From Vibrio pectenicida (GTDB taxonomy: Bacteria; Pseudomonadota; Gammaproteobacteria; Enterobacterales; Vibrionaceae), in the NCBI GenBank assembly GCA_024347015.1, contig AP024889.1, positions 2,232,001 through 2,296,000 of the forward strand: a stretch of 64,000 nucleotides of DNA. Reading direction: 5' to 3'. The position numbers and the translations under genes were made by a program. The notes under the pieces are model-generated. The model was not told the origin of the DNA, made no database searches, and worked only from the letters and a program-made list of their open reading frames with translations. Positions 12,263 to 21,484 of the stretch are shown here, piece by piece (the first letter of the stretch is position 1; each line of letters opens with the position of its first letter).

Positions 12263-12278
12263 TCTGGTCTGACCACAA
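12263..12278. promoter_or_regulatory. Putative FadR operator upstream of fadH
   Basis: The palindrome TGGTCTGACCA at 12265-12275 matches the core TGGTCnGACCA recognised by FadR. It lies 17 bases upstream of the fadH start on the minus strand, where binding would block transcription or early elongation. Known: FadR is released by long-chain acyl-CoA. Inferred: fadH is derepressed during growth on fatty acids. FadR itself is not in the window. Confidence 0.75.
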
Positions 12279-12444
12279 TAGATTTGCCTGCAATTAAAAT
12301 CAAACAGGTGTTTACACTTTTGTAACACCGATCAATCTTGTTGTTGTTCAGTTATACTAGTTTAAGTAGGATGTAGGCCTACTAACACCTTTATGCTCGA
12401 ACGTATCTAGATTTAAACCTGCGCACGAGCGCAGTGGAGCCACA

Positions 12445-14295
12445 ATGAAAAAAATATTCAAATACATTGGCATGCTTTTCAAAGGGATATGGAAATTAAT
12501 CACCTTTGCTCGCCTTGCTCTAGTGAACCTAGTCTTCCTGCTTACACTTGGAATTCTTTATTTCACATACACAACCAGTAGTTCGGTTACCCCTAACCTA
12601 ACCCAAAAAACTGCCCTCACTCTCGATATTTCTGGTCCAATTGTCGAGCAATCACGCTATGTCAATCCTATGGATTCCTTTGCTGGTTCTCTATTTGGTG
12701 AAGGCATACCGAGTGAAAACTTGCTGTTTGACGTAGTCGATACTATTCGACACGCAACGGATGATGACAACATAACAGGAATTGTGCTTGCTCTGGGCGA
12801 TATGCCAGAAACAAACTTAACAAAACTTCGTTATATTGCTAAAGCCCTTAACGAATTCAAAGCCTCTGGCAAGCCAATTTATGCTGTGGGAGATTTCTAC
12901 AACCAGAGCCAGTACTACCTTGCAAGTTACGCCGATAAAGTCTATTTAGCCCCAGATGGTGCAGTACTGATTAAAGGTTATAGCGCCTATTCAATGTACT
13001 ACAAAACCTTGCTAGAGAAGCTTGATATCAACACCCATGTATTTCGTGTTGGCTCATACAAGTCTGCCATTGAACCATTCGTCCGTGATGACATGTCAAA
13101 TGAAGCAAAAGAGTCTGCTTCTCGCTGGCTCGGACAGCTTTGGGGTGCATATGTCGATGATGTAGCAACCAATCGTCAAGTTTCTAAAAATACTCTAAAC
13201 CCGAGCATGGAAGAGTTTTTGACCCAACTAAAAGAGCAAGATGGTGATCTGGCTAGCCTCTCTCTTGAACTTGGATTAGTAGACGAGCTTGCCACCCGTC
13301 AACAAGTACGTGCAGAGCTTATTGAAACATTCGGCACCAACGGTGAGGATAGCTACCAGCATATTGATTATTATCAATATCTATCAACTATAAAACCAAA
13401 GTTTGATACAACAAAAGATGATATTGCTGTTGTGGTCGCAAGTGGTGCAATTATGGACGGGTCACAACCTAAAGGAACTGCTGGAGGTGACACCGTTTCA
13501 GCATTATTACGCCAAGCTCGTAATGATGATAACGTCAAAGCCGTTGTATTACGTGTTGATAGTCCAGGTGGAAGCGCATTTGCATCTGAGGTAATACGTA
13601 ACGAAATACAAGCACTGAAAGAATCAGGAAAACCTGTCGTAGCGTCTATGTCTAGCTTGGCAGCCTCAGGGGGATATTGGATTTCAATGAGTGCAGATAA
13701 GATTGTTGCTCAGCCAACAACTCTGACTGGATCAATTGGCATCTTTAGCATTATTACTACCTTTGAAAAAGGTTTAAACAAACTCGGTATATATACTGAT
13801 GGTGTAGGGACTTCACCATTCTCAGGTATAGGAATTACAACCGGTTTATCTGAAGGTGCCAGCGATGCTTTCCAGTTAGGAGTTGAACATGGTTACCATC
13901 GCTTTGTTGACCTTGTCAGTGAGAACCGAAACATTATTCTTGAAAATATGGATGATATAGCCCAAGGACGTGTTTGGACAGGTCAAGATGCTGAAAAACT
14001 TGGCTTAGTCGATCAAATGGGAGATTTTGATGACGCCGTCAAATTAGCTGCTGAACTTGCTCAATTAGAAGACTACAACCTTTATTGGGTAGAAGAGCCT
14101 CTAACCCCAGCTCAAGAGTTCATTCAAAACTTGATGACCCAAGTTCAAGTGGGCCTTGGCATAGATGTTTACACTATGCTTCCTTCAACCTTAAGGCCTA
14201 CAGCAACTCAAATAATTCAAGACGCAAGCTTACTAGATAGTTTTAATGACCCCAAGGGTCAGTATGCATTCTGTTTAAACTGCCAGATTAAATAG
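12445..14295 (+). CDS. sppA: Signal peptide peptidase SppA (protease IV)
   Basis: A 616-residue inner-membrane serine protease (E. coli 618) that degrades cleaved signal peptides. One N-terminal membrane anchor (about residues 20-45, ALVNLVFLLTLGILYFTY) is followed by two tandem S49 domains. The general-base Lys is in VGSYKSAIEPFVRDDM (N domain) and the nucleophile Ser is in SMSSLAASGGYW (C domain), the split catalytic dyad of the long SppA form. A likely -10 (TATACT near 12354) lies upstream. Divergent from fadH. Confidence 0.94.
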   Translation: MKKIFKYIGMLFKGIWKLITFARLALVNLVFLLTLGILYFTYTTSSSVTPNLTQKTALTLDISGPIVEQSRYVNPMDSFAGSLFGEGIPSENLLFDVVDTIRHATDDDNITGIVLALGDMPETNLTKLRYIAKALNEFKASGKPIYAVGDFYNQSQYYLASYADKVYLAPDGAVLIKGYSAYSMYYKTLLEKLDINTHVFRVGSYKSAIEPFVRDDMSNEAKESASRWLGQLWGAYVDDVATNRQVSKNTLNPSMEEFLTQLKEQDGDLASLSLELGLVDELATRQQVRAELIETFGTNGEDSYQHIDYYQYLSTIKPKFDTTKDDIAVVVASGAIMDGSQPKGTAGGDTVSALLRQARNDDNVKAVVLRVDSPGGSAFASEVIRNEIQALKESGKPVVASMSSLAASGGYWISMSADKIVAQPTTLTGSIGIFSIITTFEKGLNKLGIYTDGVGTSPFSGIGITTGLSEGASDAFQLGVEHGYHRFVDLVSENRNIILENMDDIAQGRVWTGQDAEKLGLVDQMGDFDDAVKLAAELAQLEDYNLYWVEEPLTPAQEFIQNLMTQVQVGLGIDVYTMLPSTLRPTATQIIQDASLLDSFNDPKGQYAFCLNCQIK

Positions 14296-14315
14296 ATGAA
14301 ACATCTATTACCAAG

Positions 14316-14347
14316 CGCCTATATTTAAATGATATGGGCGTTTTTAT
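14316..14347 (+). terminator. Intrinsic terminator of sppA
   Basis: Nine-pair stem with one G-T wobble (CGCCTATAT / ATATGGGCG) followed directly by TTTTTATTTA. Confidence 0.8.
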
Positions 14348-14654
14348 TTAGCTTTATTTGGACACATTAATTTCAAAAGGATAAATGTAGTCTTTTTAAA
14401 ATCGCTGCCCTTCATTTTCTTACTCTAGCAAAATCAACCCCATAGTGTATTATGTGCATATCTTGAATAACTAAGAGTCTAATTATTTTCATACACTCTT
14501 AACTCATTTTTGACTTAAGAATATAAATGTAATCGAACAACTTTCCTATAAAGTCATTGTGAAGTCCAACTCATATTTTGGGGTGAAAGGCAACATATCA
14601 ACTTTATCTGAGCCCAATAGAAGTAAGATAAAAATTAAAGAGGAGTCAATCAGA
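14348..14654. other. AT-rich intergenic region before the MFS gene
   Basis: About 300 AT-rich bases with no gene that I can support. The frame of the following MFS gene is open back to an ATG-free start at 14559, but that extension lacks a ribosome site. Promoter of the MFS gene is presumably here; no recognisable operator was seen. Confidence 0.6.
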
Positions 14655-15845
14655 ATGTCACTCACTTGGAAACAACGCACAAGTGCTGTGCTTGGTAATG
14701 CCATGGAGTATTACGATATTGCTGTATTTGCATCAATATCTATGTATATTTCACAGCTATTCACAAAACAAGGCATTGAACATTCAGAACTTATTGTATG
14801 GGGAGTATTTGCATTAAGGTTCTTAATACGGCCTATTGGTGGAATTGTAATTTGTCGTTATGCCGCTCAATATGGGCGTAAGAAAGCGCTTGTTTTCTGT
14901 AATCTACTCACAGGTTTCGCAACTATTTCAATGGCTTTAGTCCCTATAGAGACTGTTGGGCAGTATGTGGTCATTGTCTTCTTAGTTTTACAAATGCTCC
15001 AAGCATTTAGTTTTGGTGGCGAATACCCAACGCTTTTTAACTACTTACTGTATAATGCAAAGACATCTGAACGTTCTAGAATCAGTAGTCTGATTGTATC
15101 TAGTTCAATTGCGGGCGTCATTATTTCACTATTAATTGTTTCAGGATTAGAGCATTACCTTAGCCAAGAGCAGATGATTAGCTGGGGATGGAGAATACCG
15201 CTATTGATCGGCGTCATAAATATTATCGTCAGTCTATACCTTCGACTTTCTTTACCTGAATTACCAAAAGTTGAAAAAGTAGCAAATACTCCTAACTACA
15301 ACGTCATTATAAAAGTCTTTTGCTTATCCATTCTTGCAGGTGTCATATTTTATGTGCAAAACTTAGCAAGTGGTATTTTAGGTAAAGCAATGAATATCGA
15401 AAACTTAGCGCTAATAAATTCTTCTGTATTAGTTTTGTTGATATTTATATTCTCATTTATTGTAGATAAACACTTTTCCACACAACAAGCCTTCAAGTTT
15501 GGGGCAATAGTTATGCTATTCGCTGCTATTCCTCTTTTCATACTTCTTGGAGCCGACCAGTTTATCTGGCAAGTATGTGCTGTATTAGGTATAAGTGCAC
15601 TATCAGCCATTATATTGGGCAATACAGTAGCCGTACTTTGGCAATACTCAGACAATCACATAACAAGTTTAGGGGTTGGTTACAATATAGCTTTGTCAAT
15701 CTTCGGTGGTCTTACCCCGTTGATTGTAACGGAAGCGATGAAATATAGCTCTGCTTACGTTGGCGTTTATCTAGCCATTGCTGCCATTCCTAGTCTAGCT
15801 GTATTTTACAGTACTAATTCAACCCAAGAACCCGTTCCTGCTTAG
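14655..15845 (+). CDS. MFS transporter, metabolite:H+ symporter (ProP-like) type
   Basis: A 396-residue major facilitator with about 12 predicted membrane helices. The N-terminal GNAMEYYDIAVFASISMYIS and the cytoplasmic-loop sequence RPIGGIVICRYAAQYGRKKAL are typical of the metabolite:H+ symporter group that includes ProP and ShiA. Substrate unknown; organic acids, betaines or similar compounds are possible. I chose the ATG at 14655 because GAGGAG precedes it by 9 bases and the protein then begins at a family-like N terminus; the frame opens upstream at 14559. No co-oriented partner gene is nearby, so it is likely monocistronic. Confidence 0.82.
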   Translation: MSLTWKQRTSAVLGNAMEYYDIAVFASISMYISQLFTKQGIEHSELIVWGVFALRFLIRPIGGIVICRYAAQYGRKKALVFCNLLTGFATISMALVPIETVGQYVVIVFLVLQMLQAFSFGGEYPTLFNYLLYNAKTSERSRISSLIVSSSIAGVIISLLIVSGLEHYLSQEQMISWGWRIPLLIGVINIIVSLYLRLSLPELPKVEKVANTPNYNVIIKVFCLSILAGVIFYVQNLASGILGKAMNIENLALINSSVLVLLIFIFSFIVDKHFSTQQAFKFGAIVMLFAAIPLFILLGADQFIWQVCAVLGISALSAIILGNTVAVLWQYSDNHITSLGVGYNIALSIFGGLTPLIVTEAMKYSSAYVGVYLAIAAIPSLAVFYSTNSTQEPVPA

Positions 15846-15867
15846 TCGTAGTAAGCTTAAACTTTCA

Positions 15868-15903
15868 AGGCTCAGGACAGTTATTGCCTGAGCCTATTTT
15901 ATA
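15868..15903. terminator. Terminator between the MFS gene and the hybrid kinase gene
   Basis: Perfect 9-bp arms AGGCTCAGG (15868-15876) and CCTGAGCCT (15887-15895) followed by ATTTTAT on the plus strand; serves the plus-strand gene and possibly also the convergent kinase gene. Confidence 0.8.
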
Positions 15904-15943
15904 AAATGCTCTACCTACTATACGGAAGAGGCTGAAATTTTAA

Positions 15944-18646
15944 TTATGAAGTAATACTTTCTATTTCATTAAGAAGCGTCTCTTTTCTGAAAGGTTTGGG
16001 TAAATAAGCGTCCATCCCAGAATCGAAACAACGACGGATATCATCATCCACGACACTTGCTGTTAGAGCAATAATGGGGGTTTTGGCAAGTCCTAAGCAA
16101 TGCTCATACTCCCGAATCTTTTGCGTTGCCTCAAAACCATCCATCACTGGCATCATACAATCCATTAAAATGATATCAAAACTACTGTCTTGCTCATATT
16201 TGTCTAGCGCAACTTGTCCATTTTCAGCGATTTCAAATTGATATCCAGCCTTACTAAGCATTAGTGACGCAACTTTCTGGTTAACATTATTATCTTCCAC
16301 TAACAAAATTCGTCCAATACAATTAGACACAGTGTCGTTAGGTTCAAGATTTACACTTACTTTCTGGGACTCAGAAGCTGTCGGTAATGATAGAGTCTCC
16401 ACCGAATCTTGAGAAACAAATATTGTAAGTTTTCCCCTTAAAACCTCAGCTTTGAAAGGCTTAGCGACATAATCATCCATACCTACTTTAAAACATTTCT
16501 GAATGTCTTCATCCACGACACTAGCAGTTAAAGCAATGATAGGTATTCGTTTAGCTCGGTTTTCCTCATGTTCAATTTGACGAATTTTTTCTGTTGCTTC
16601 AAAGCCATCCATCACTGGCATCATGCAGTCCATCAGAATTAATGCATAGTGATGCTTTTTAAACATTTCTACCGCTTGTTGGCCATTTTCAGCCAGATCA
16701 AAGCTAAAGCCAGCTTTTTCAACATGGATAGTGGCAATTTTTCTGTTTACCTCATTGTCATCTACCACCAATATCTTCTTAGTGATAATGTCATCACGTA
16801 TCCTTTGTAACTCTTGAGTCGAGGATTGTTCCAAATCTTGTTCCAACCGTTCTATCACTTTCACCAAACGTTGACCAAGTAAAGGCTGCGTAATGATCGC
16901 GCTAACATTTTCTCCAAAGTCATACTGCTGACTGCGTAAGTGTTTCATTAGGCATACATGAATATTCAAAGCCTTCAGATGACGAAACAGGCTTTCTCTT
17001 TTAACAGCAGTATTAGGACTGGTTTCAACATAGATAACAATAACATTGTCTTTCTCATGAACCCATTTTGGTAGGTAATCTAAACTGGTTATGGATTGGT
17101 AAACAGGTGCATGATAGAAATTTAAAGACTCACATAATTGCTCTTCCATTACTTTATCATCACATACTAAACACAATGGGCTGAGTCGAGAAGTATGCTT
17201 AGAGTTATAATCCATTTGAGCGATTGGAAGAGAAAGTTGGAAAAAGAAGCGGCTACCTTGATTTTTTTCTGACTCTAGCTGGATCTTTCCACCCATAAGC
17301 TCAACCAATTGGGTACTTATTGCTAAACCAAGGCCAGTACCACCAAATTGCCGAGTCGTAGAATCATCCTCCTGCTTAAATGGCTCGAATATTTTATTTT
17401 GTTGTTGTTCATCAATACCAATTCCAGAATCATGTACCGAAAACTCTACTATGGCATTTTCTGCTGTCACATCACGGGTAATAATGGATAGATGCACACT
17501 CCCCTTCTCAGTAAACTTAACCGCGTTGGACATAAAATTCATAATCACCTGACGCAAACGATGGTCGTCTATCATCAAGCAATAGGGTAAACCTGAACTA
17601 ACCGTGACTCTCAAATCAATCTCTTTTTCTTGAGCTCTTGGAGAAACAATAGAAACAATGTCATAAATAGATTCCCTTACATTAGTCGAGTTAGGGCTAA
17701 TGACTAACATCCCTGACTCTATTTTGGAAAAGTCTAAAATATCATTGATTAAATTAAGTAGTAGATGAGAAGAGGTCTCAATAGTATCGACATAGTCACG
17801 TTGAGTCGCAGTTAACGAGGTATCAGAAAGTACTTCCGAGATCCCAATAACGCCGTTAAGGGGTGTACGAATTTCATGCGACATATTTGCTAGAAAGGAG
17901 CTTTTTGCTTTGCTTGCTCTAATCGCCTCATCTTTTGCTCGCTCCGCATCTTCTCTAGCTTGGTTTAGCTGACTATAATGGGCTTCAATAATATCACCCG
18001 ACTGATTGAATTTATCAGCCAAGTGAGTTATTTCGTCATTGAACCAAGAAGATGGAAGAAAAATCTTATTTAGCGACTGATTGTTTTTACTGCTACTGAC
18101 TATTTTCTCCATAAGGTTGATGCGCTTGATAACAAAGAACCAAGTAAAAAAAAGCACACTAGTAAGCAACAACATAATTCGAACGCTTTCTGCTGAAAGA
18201 ATATGTACAAACTGAGACCAAAGACTAGCGTAAGTGCGGGTAAGATCAGATTGTATAATTAGATTACCCAAAACATAATTCTTACCGCCAAGTTGGTATT
18301 CTAGCGGCCATATTTGCGTAATTGCGCCTTCGCTTAACCTTTCTCCCTTTTCAATAACAGATTCCCTATCATTCCAGATGTTAGCGTAATCAACACCTGG
18401 TAAGGTGAGCAGCCCTTCAATTTGGGATTCAAGTAACACCCTATCTTCTACCCACAAACTACCCGTAATACTTGATAATTGGCTGTTCTTAATGTTGGAA
18501 AGTGTTTTGGTAATATGGTCAATATCTAGTTGTAATCTATAATAAAGATTGTAACTAGTCGTGGTCAGGGCGAGGAATATACTGATAAGGGTGACAGCAA
18601 AGAGTAACTTTTTATTAATACTCAAGTATCGACGCTTATTCTTCAT
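15944..18646 (-). CDS. Hybrid sensor histidine kinase with two C-terminal receiver domains
   Basis: A 900-residue inner-membrane kinase. Order: TM1 (about 13-33), a periplasmic sensor of about 120 residues, TM2 (about 155-175), linker coiled coil, HisKA with the phospho-His in FLANMSHEIRTPLNG (about residue 255), and HATPase (N box VIMNFMSNAVKF, G boxes DSGIGI and FGGTGLGLAIS). Next comes a divergent receiver-like stretch lacking the acidic residues, then two complete receivers sharing the phospho-Asp motif LMDCMMPVMDGFEAT and LTASVVD. No HPt domain is present, so phosphotransfer to an output must use a separate HPt protein. Ligand and target are unknown. No response regulator gene is adjacent. 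Confidence 0.88.
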   Translation of the reverse strand: MKNKRRYLSINKKLLFAVTLISIFLALTTTSYNLYYRLQLDIDHITKTLSNIKNSQLSSITGSLWVEDRVLLESQIEGLLTLPGVDYANIWNDRESVIEKGERLSEGAITQIWPLEYQLGGKNYVLGNLIIQSDLTRTYASLWSQFVHILSAESVRIMLLLTSVLFFTWFFVIKRINLMEKIVSSSKNNQSLNKIFLPSSWFNDEITHLADKFNQSGDIIEAHYSQLNQAREDAERAKDEAIRASKAKSSFLANMSHEIRTPLNGVIGISEVLSDTSLTATQRDYVDTIETSSHLLLNLINDILDFSKIESGMLVISPNSTNVRESIYDIVSIVSPRAQEKEIDLRVTVSSGLPYCLMIDDHRLRQVIMNFMSNAVKFTEKGSVHLSIITRDVTAENAIVEFSVHDSGIGIDEQQQNKIFEPFKQEDDSTTRQFGGTGLGLAISTQLVELMGGKIQLESEKNQGSRFFFQLSLPIAQMDYNSKHTSRLSPLCLVCDDKVMEEQLCESLNFYHAPVYQSITSLDYLPKWVHEKDNVIVIYVETSPNTAVKRESLFRHLKALNIHVCLMKHLRSQQYDFGENVSAIITQPLLGQRLVKVIERLEQDLEQSSTQELQRIRDDIITKKILVVDDNEVNRKIATIHVEKAGFSFDLAENGQQAVEMFKKHHYALILMDCMMPVMDGFEATEKIRQIEHEENRAKRIPIIALTASVVDEDIQKCFKVGMDDYVAKPFKAEVLRGKLTIFVSQDSVETLSLPTASESQKVSVNLEPNDTVSNCIGRILLVEDNNVNQKVASLMLSKAGYQFEIAENGQVALDKYEQDSSFDIILMDCMMPVMDGFEATQKIREYEHCLGLAKTPIIALTASVVDDDIRRCFDSGMDAYLPKPFRKETLLNEIESITS

Positions 18647-18806
18647 ATGAAACTTGGCTCTTATTTGAATTTATCTCGAATAAGAATAGTATGATGTGAG
18701 GCAAGTGTGAAGTATTCGAGCTAACGGTCGTTAAAAACAGCCTGTCATTTAAACCTCTAGGCACTTATTCTCGTGTTAATTTGCCTGATATACTGATTTT
18801 TCAAAG

Positions 18807-18837
18807 CCAGTCCCAAATATTGAGTACCTGAGACTGG
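18807..18837 (-). terminator. Possible weak terminator after the glutaminase gene
   Basis: CCAGTC (18807-18812) and GACTGG (18832-18837) form a short stem about 55 bases past the glutaminase stop; the T-run is interrupted. Confidence 0.35.
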
Positions 18838-18891
18838 TAAATTTTATTAATTAGAGTTGCTATGCTCGATGCAAGCCTCCTGTTCTTGATT

Positions 18892-19887
18892 CTAGTATGG
18901 GTTTAAGTTCATCTCACTGACAATGTAACTCACTGCTCTCTGTGCTCGTACACTATTACCAAATTGATCAAGTGGTGGAGAAACCACTCCTATAGACATT
19001 TTACCTGGGATGATTGCAATAAACCCACCACCCACATCGCTTTTAGCTGGCACTGCAGTTTCATAAAACCAACTTCCAGAGTTATAGTAAACCCCCGACA
19101 TCACCATTGATGACAATATTTTGGGAACATAATCACTATTTAGGATTTCTTTGTGCGTAATAGGGTGCGTGCCATAATTGGCAAGTACAGATCCCATGAC
19201 AGCTAAATCATGTGAAGTCACATTGATTGAACATTGTTTTGTATACGCTGTAACAGCATCAATAGGTGTAGTTCCTAACTTTCCATAGGAATCAAGTAAT
19301 GTTGCAATTCCAAGATTACGTTTATTATCATTCATCTCAGACTGCAATACATCTTTATTCATATTCAGTTTTCTACCCGCGTAGTTATCCATATTGCTTT
19401 TTATAACCTTCCAGCGGTCAAATTCATTTTGAGGTGTTAGCCAACTTACGATAGAAATAGCACCAGCATTAACATAAGGATTCGACGGGGAACCATTTTG
19501 ATTTTCAAGCGCTAGAATAGAGTTAAAAGGCATTCCTGTAGGCTGAACACCTATTGTCTTTTCTACAAAATTAGGCCCTCTGCCACTCATTAGCAACGCC
19601 AAAGTAAAGACCTTTGACACCGATTGAATTGAAACCGGCGAATCATAATCACCAAATTCGCAAATACGGCCATCAACGGTCACTACAGACATACCAAATG
19701 TTTTTGCATCAACAGATTCTAGTGCCTTGATATAATTAGCATTTGATCCGGAATTTATATCTTTAAACTTTAGGTATGCTTCCTGTGCCGCTGCGCAAAT
19801 TTGGTCTCCTTCTTTCTGATTTGCATAAGCTGAAGTATTACATAACAAAAAAATGAATGGAGAACATAACAAAAAATGTCTAAACAT
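18892..19887 (-). CDS. Glutaminase A family enzyme with signal peptide
   Basis: Hydrolyses L-glutamine to glutamate and ammonia. The beta-lactamase-like glutaminase fold is marked by the catalytic Ser-x-x-Lys in VSIQSVSKVFTLAL, the NAGAI segment and a late SKSDVGGGFIAIIPGKMSIGV. About 331 residues, longer than cytosolic GlsA (about 305-310), the surplus being an N-terminal signal peptide MFRHFLLCSPFIFLLCNTSAYA. It is therefore probably periplasmic or secreted, unlike E. coli YbaS and YneH. I chose the ATG at 19887 because GAGG lies 6 bases before it; an ATG 12 bases earlier is possible. Divergent from ansA. Confidence 0.88.
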   Translation of the reverse strand: MFRHFLLCSPFIFLLCNTSAYANQKEGDQICAAAQEAYLKFKDINSGSNANYIKALESVDAKTFGMSVVTVDGRICEFGDYDSPVSIQSVSKVFTLALLMSGRGPNFVEKTIGVQPTGMPFNSILALENQNGSPSNPYVNAGAISIVSWLTPQNEFDRWKVIKSNMDNYAGRKLNMNKDVLQSEMNDNKRNLGIATLLDSYGKLGTTPIDAVTAYTKQCSINVTSHDLAVMGSVLANYGTHPITHKEILNSDYVPKILSSMVMSGVYYNSGSWFYETAVPAKSDVGGGFIAIIPGKMSIGVVSPPLDQFGNSVRAQRAVSYIVSEMNLNPY

Positions 19888-19899
19888 AAAAAGCCTCAT

Positions 19900-20320
19900 A
19901 CTGGCTACATAAATTACAACTCATATAGTGAAGATAATCAGAATAACAATCATATGAATGACTTTATAAAGATGTGCATCCACCACCACTTTAAATAAAT
20001 ATCATTGCCCATTTTAGTTAAAAATCACACTAAAGGCAGATAGTAGCAAAATCTAAGTAGAGTCATTTTACAAACAACTTAGAACTATACCTTTATTGGT
20101 CATACCTGTTTATTTGGTTGAGATTAACACCGCTTTGGGTACCTCATTTATTTAATACACATTCCCTTACACCCCGACAAATTTCCAATTGATAAATTCT
20201 CAACAACTATTGATATTTGAGGAGATAAAAGCAGCCCGTGAGTAACGTCCCCCTTTTTCTTGGCTTATATTAATATATAATTCCACGCTCTTTTCCCTAC
20301 AATTGACTGGTTTTTAAGCA
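19900..20320. promoter_or_regulatory. Divergent promoter region glutaminase / ansA
   Basis: About 420 AT-rich bases between two divergent amide hydrolase genes; both promoters must lie here. I found no convincing palindromic operator, RNA gene or ORF above 20 codons. Confidence 0.5.
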
Positions 20321-21337
20321 ATGGCAAGAAAACATATTTATATCGCTTACACTGGCGGAACCATAGGCATGAAAAAGTCTGATGACCACGGTTACGTTCC
20401 TGTGGCTGGTTTTATGGAAAAACAATTGGCAAGTATGCCAGAGTTCCAACGCCCTGAAATGCCAAAATTCACCACCCATGAATACGAACCTTTGATCGAC
20501 TCATCAGATATGACTCCAAGAGATTGGCAGCAGATTGCCGATGATATCCGAAAAAATTACGATAAATACGATGGATTCGTTATACTTCACGGCACAGACA
20601 CCATGGCATATACCGCATCTGCCTTATCATTTATGCTAGAGAACCTTGCAAAGCCAGTTATTGTGACAGGCTCACAAATACCACTAGCTGAGCTTAGATC
20701 TGATGGTCAAGCCAATTTACTTAATGCTTTGCACATCGCGGCTAATTATCCAATAAATGAAGTAACTCTATTTTTTAATAACAAATTAATGCGCGGTAAT
20801 CGCAGTACTAAATCTCATGCGGATGGCTTCAACGCGTTTACTTCTCCAAACCTTCCTCCACTTCTAGAAGCTGGAATCAATATCCAAGTTAGTAACGATA
20901 TTAAGATCGGAAAACAACCCAAAGGAAAGTTTAAAATACACGACATCACACCCCAGCCGATTGGTGTGATCACCATGTACCCAGGGATATCTCATGAAGT
21001 AATTCGTAATACTCTACTCCAGCCAGTCAATGCTATGATTTTGCTGACCTTTGGTGTAGGAAATGCTCCACAAAACCCAAAACTTCTGTCCCACCTTAAA
21101 GATGCCTCTGAACGCGGTGTTATTGTCGTCAACCTCACTCAATGTTTAGCAGGTAAAGTCAACATGGGGGGGTATGCTACAGGCTGTGCTCTTGCCGAAG
21201 CAGGTGTTATCAGCGGGTATGACATGACACCAGAAGCGGCTCTGGCCAAACTCCATTATCTACTTAGCCAAAAACTTAGCTATGAACAAGTAAAAAAACA
21301 GATGCAGCAAGTACTGCGAGGCGAAATGTCAATTTAG
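20321..21337 (+). CDS. ansA: L-asparaginase I (cytoplasmic)
   Basis: A 338-residue enzyme (E. coli AnsA 338) that hydrolyses asparagine to aspartate and ammonia. The two catalytic threonine motifs are present: YTGGTIGM at the N terminus and VILHGTDTMAYTASAL about residue 90. No signal peptide, in keeping with the low-affinity cytoplasmic type I enzyme. Followed by a clear intrinsic terminator. Its divergent neighbour hydrolyses glutamine outside the cytoplasm, giving a local amide-catabolic pair. Confidence 0.94.
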   Translation: MARKHIYIAYTGGTIGMKKSDDHGYVPVAGFMEKQLASMPEFQRPEMPKFTTHEYEPLIDSSDMTPRDWQQIADDIRKNYDKYDGFVILHGTDTMAYTASALSFMLENLAKPVIVTGSQIPLAELRSDGQANLLNALHIAANYPINEVTLFFNNKLMRGNRSTKSHADGFNAFTSPNLPPLLEAGINIQVSNDIKIGKQPKGKFKIHDITPQPIGVITMYPGISHEVIRNTLLQPVNAMILLTFGVGNAPQNPKLLSHLKDASERGVIVVNLTQCLAGKVNMGGYATGCALAEAGVISGYDMTPEAALAKLHYLLSQKLSYEQVKKQMQQVLRGEMSI

Positions 21338-21366
21338 CTGCATTTATCTGATTTACTCCACTTCTT

Positions 21367-21397
21367 AAGCCGGTAACTTATCGGCTTTTTATTTTTA
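21367..21397 (+). terminator. Intrinsic terminator of ansA
   Basis: AAGCCG / CGGCTT stem with a 9-base loop followed by TTTTTATTTTT. Confidence 0.85.
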
Positions 21398-21484
21398 ACT
21401 CTTTGCTCTACTGAAATAAAATCAACTTGTTCAAGGCATCAATTCAGTTCATGATATATTTTTCAAACATAACTAATTTTTTTT

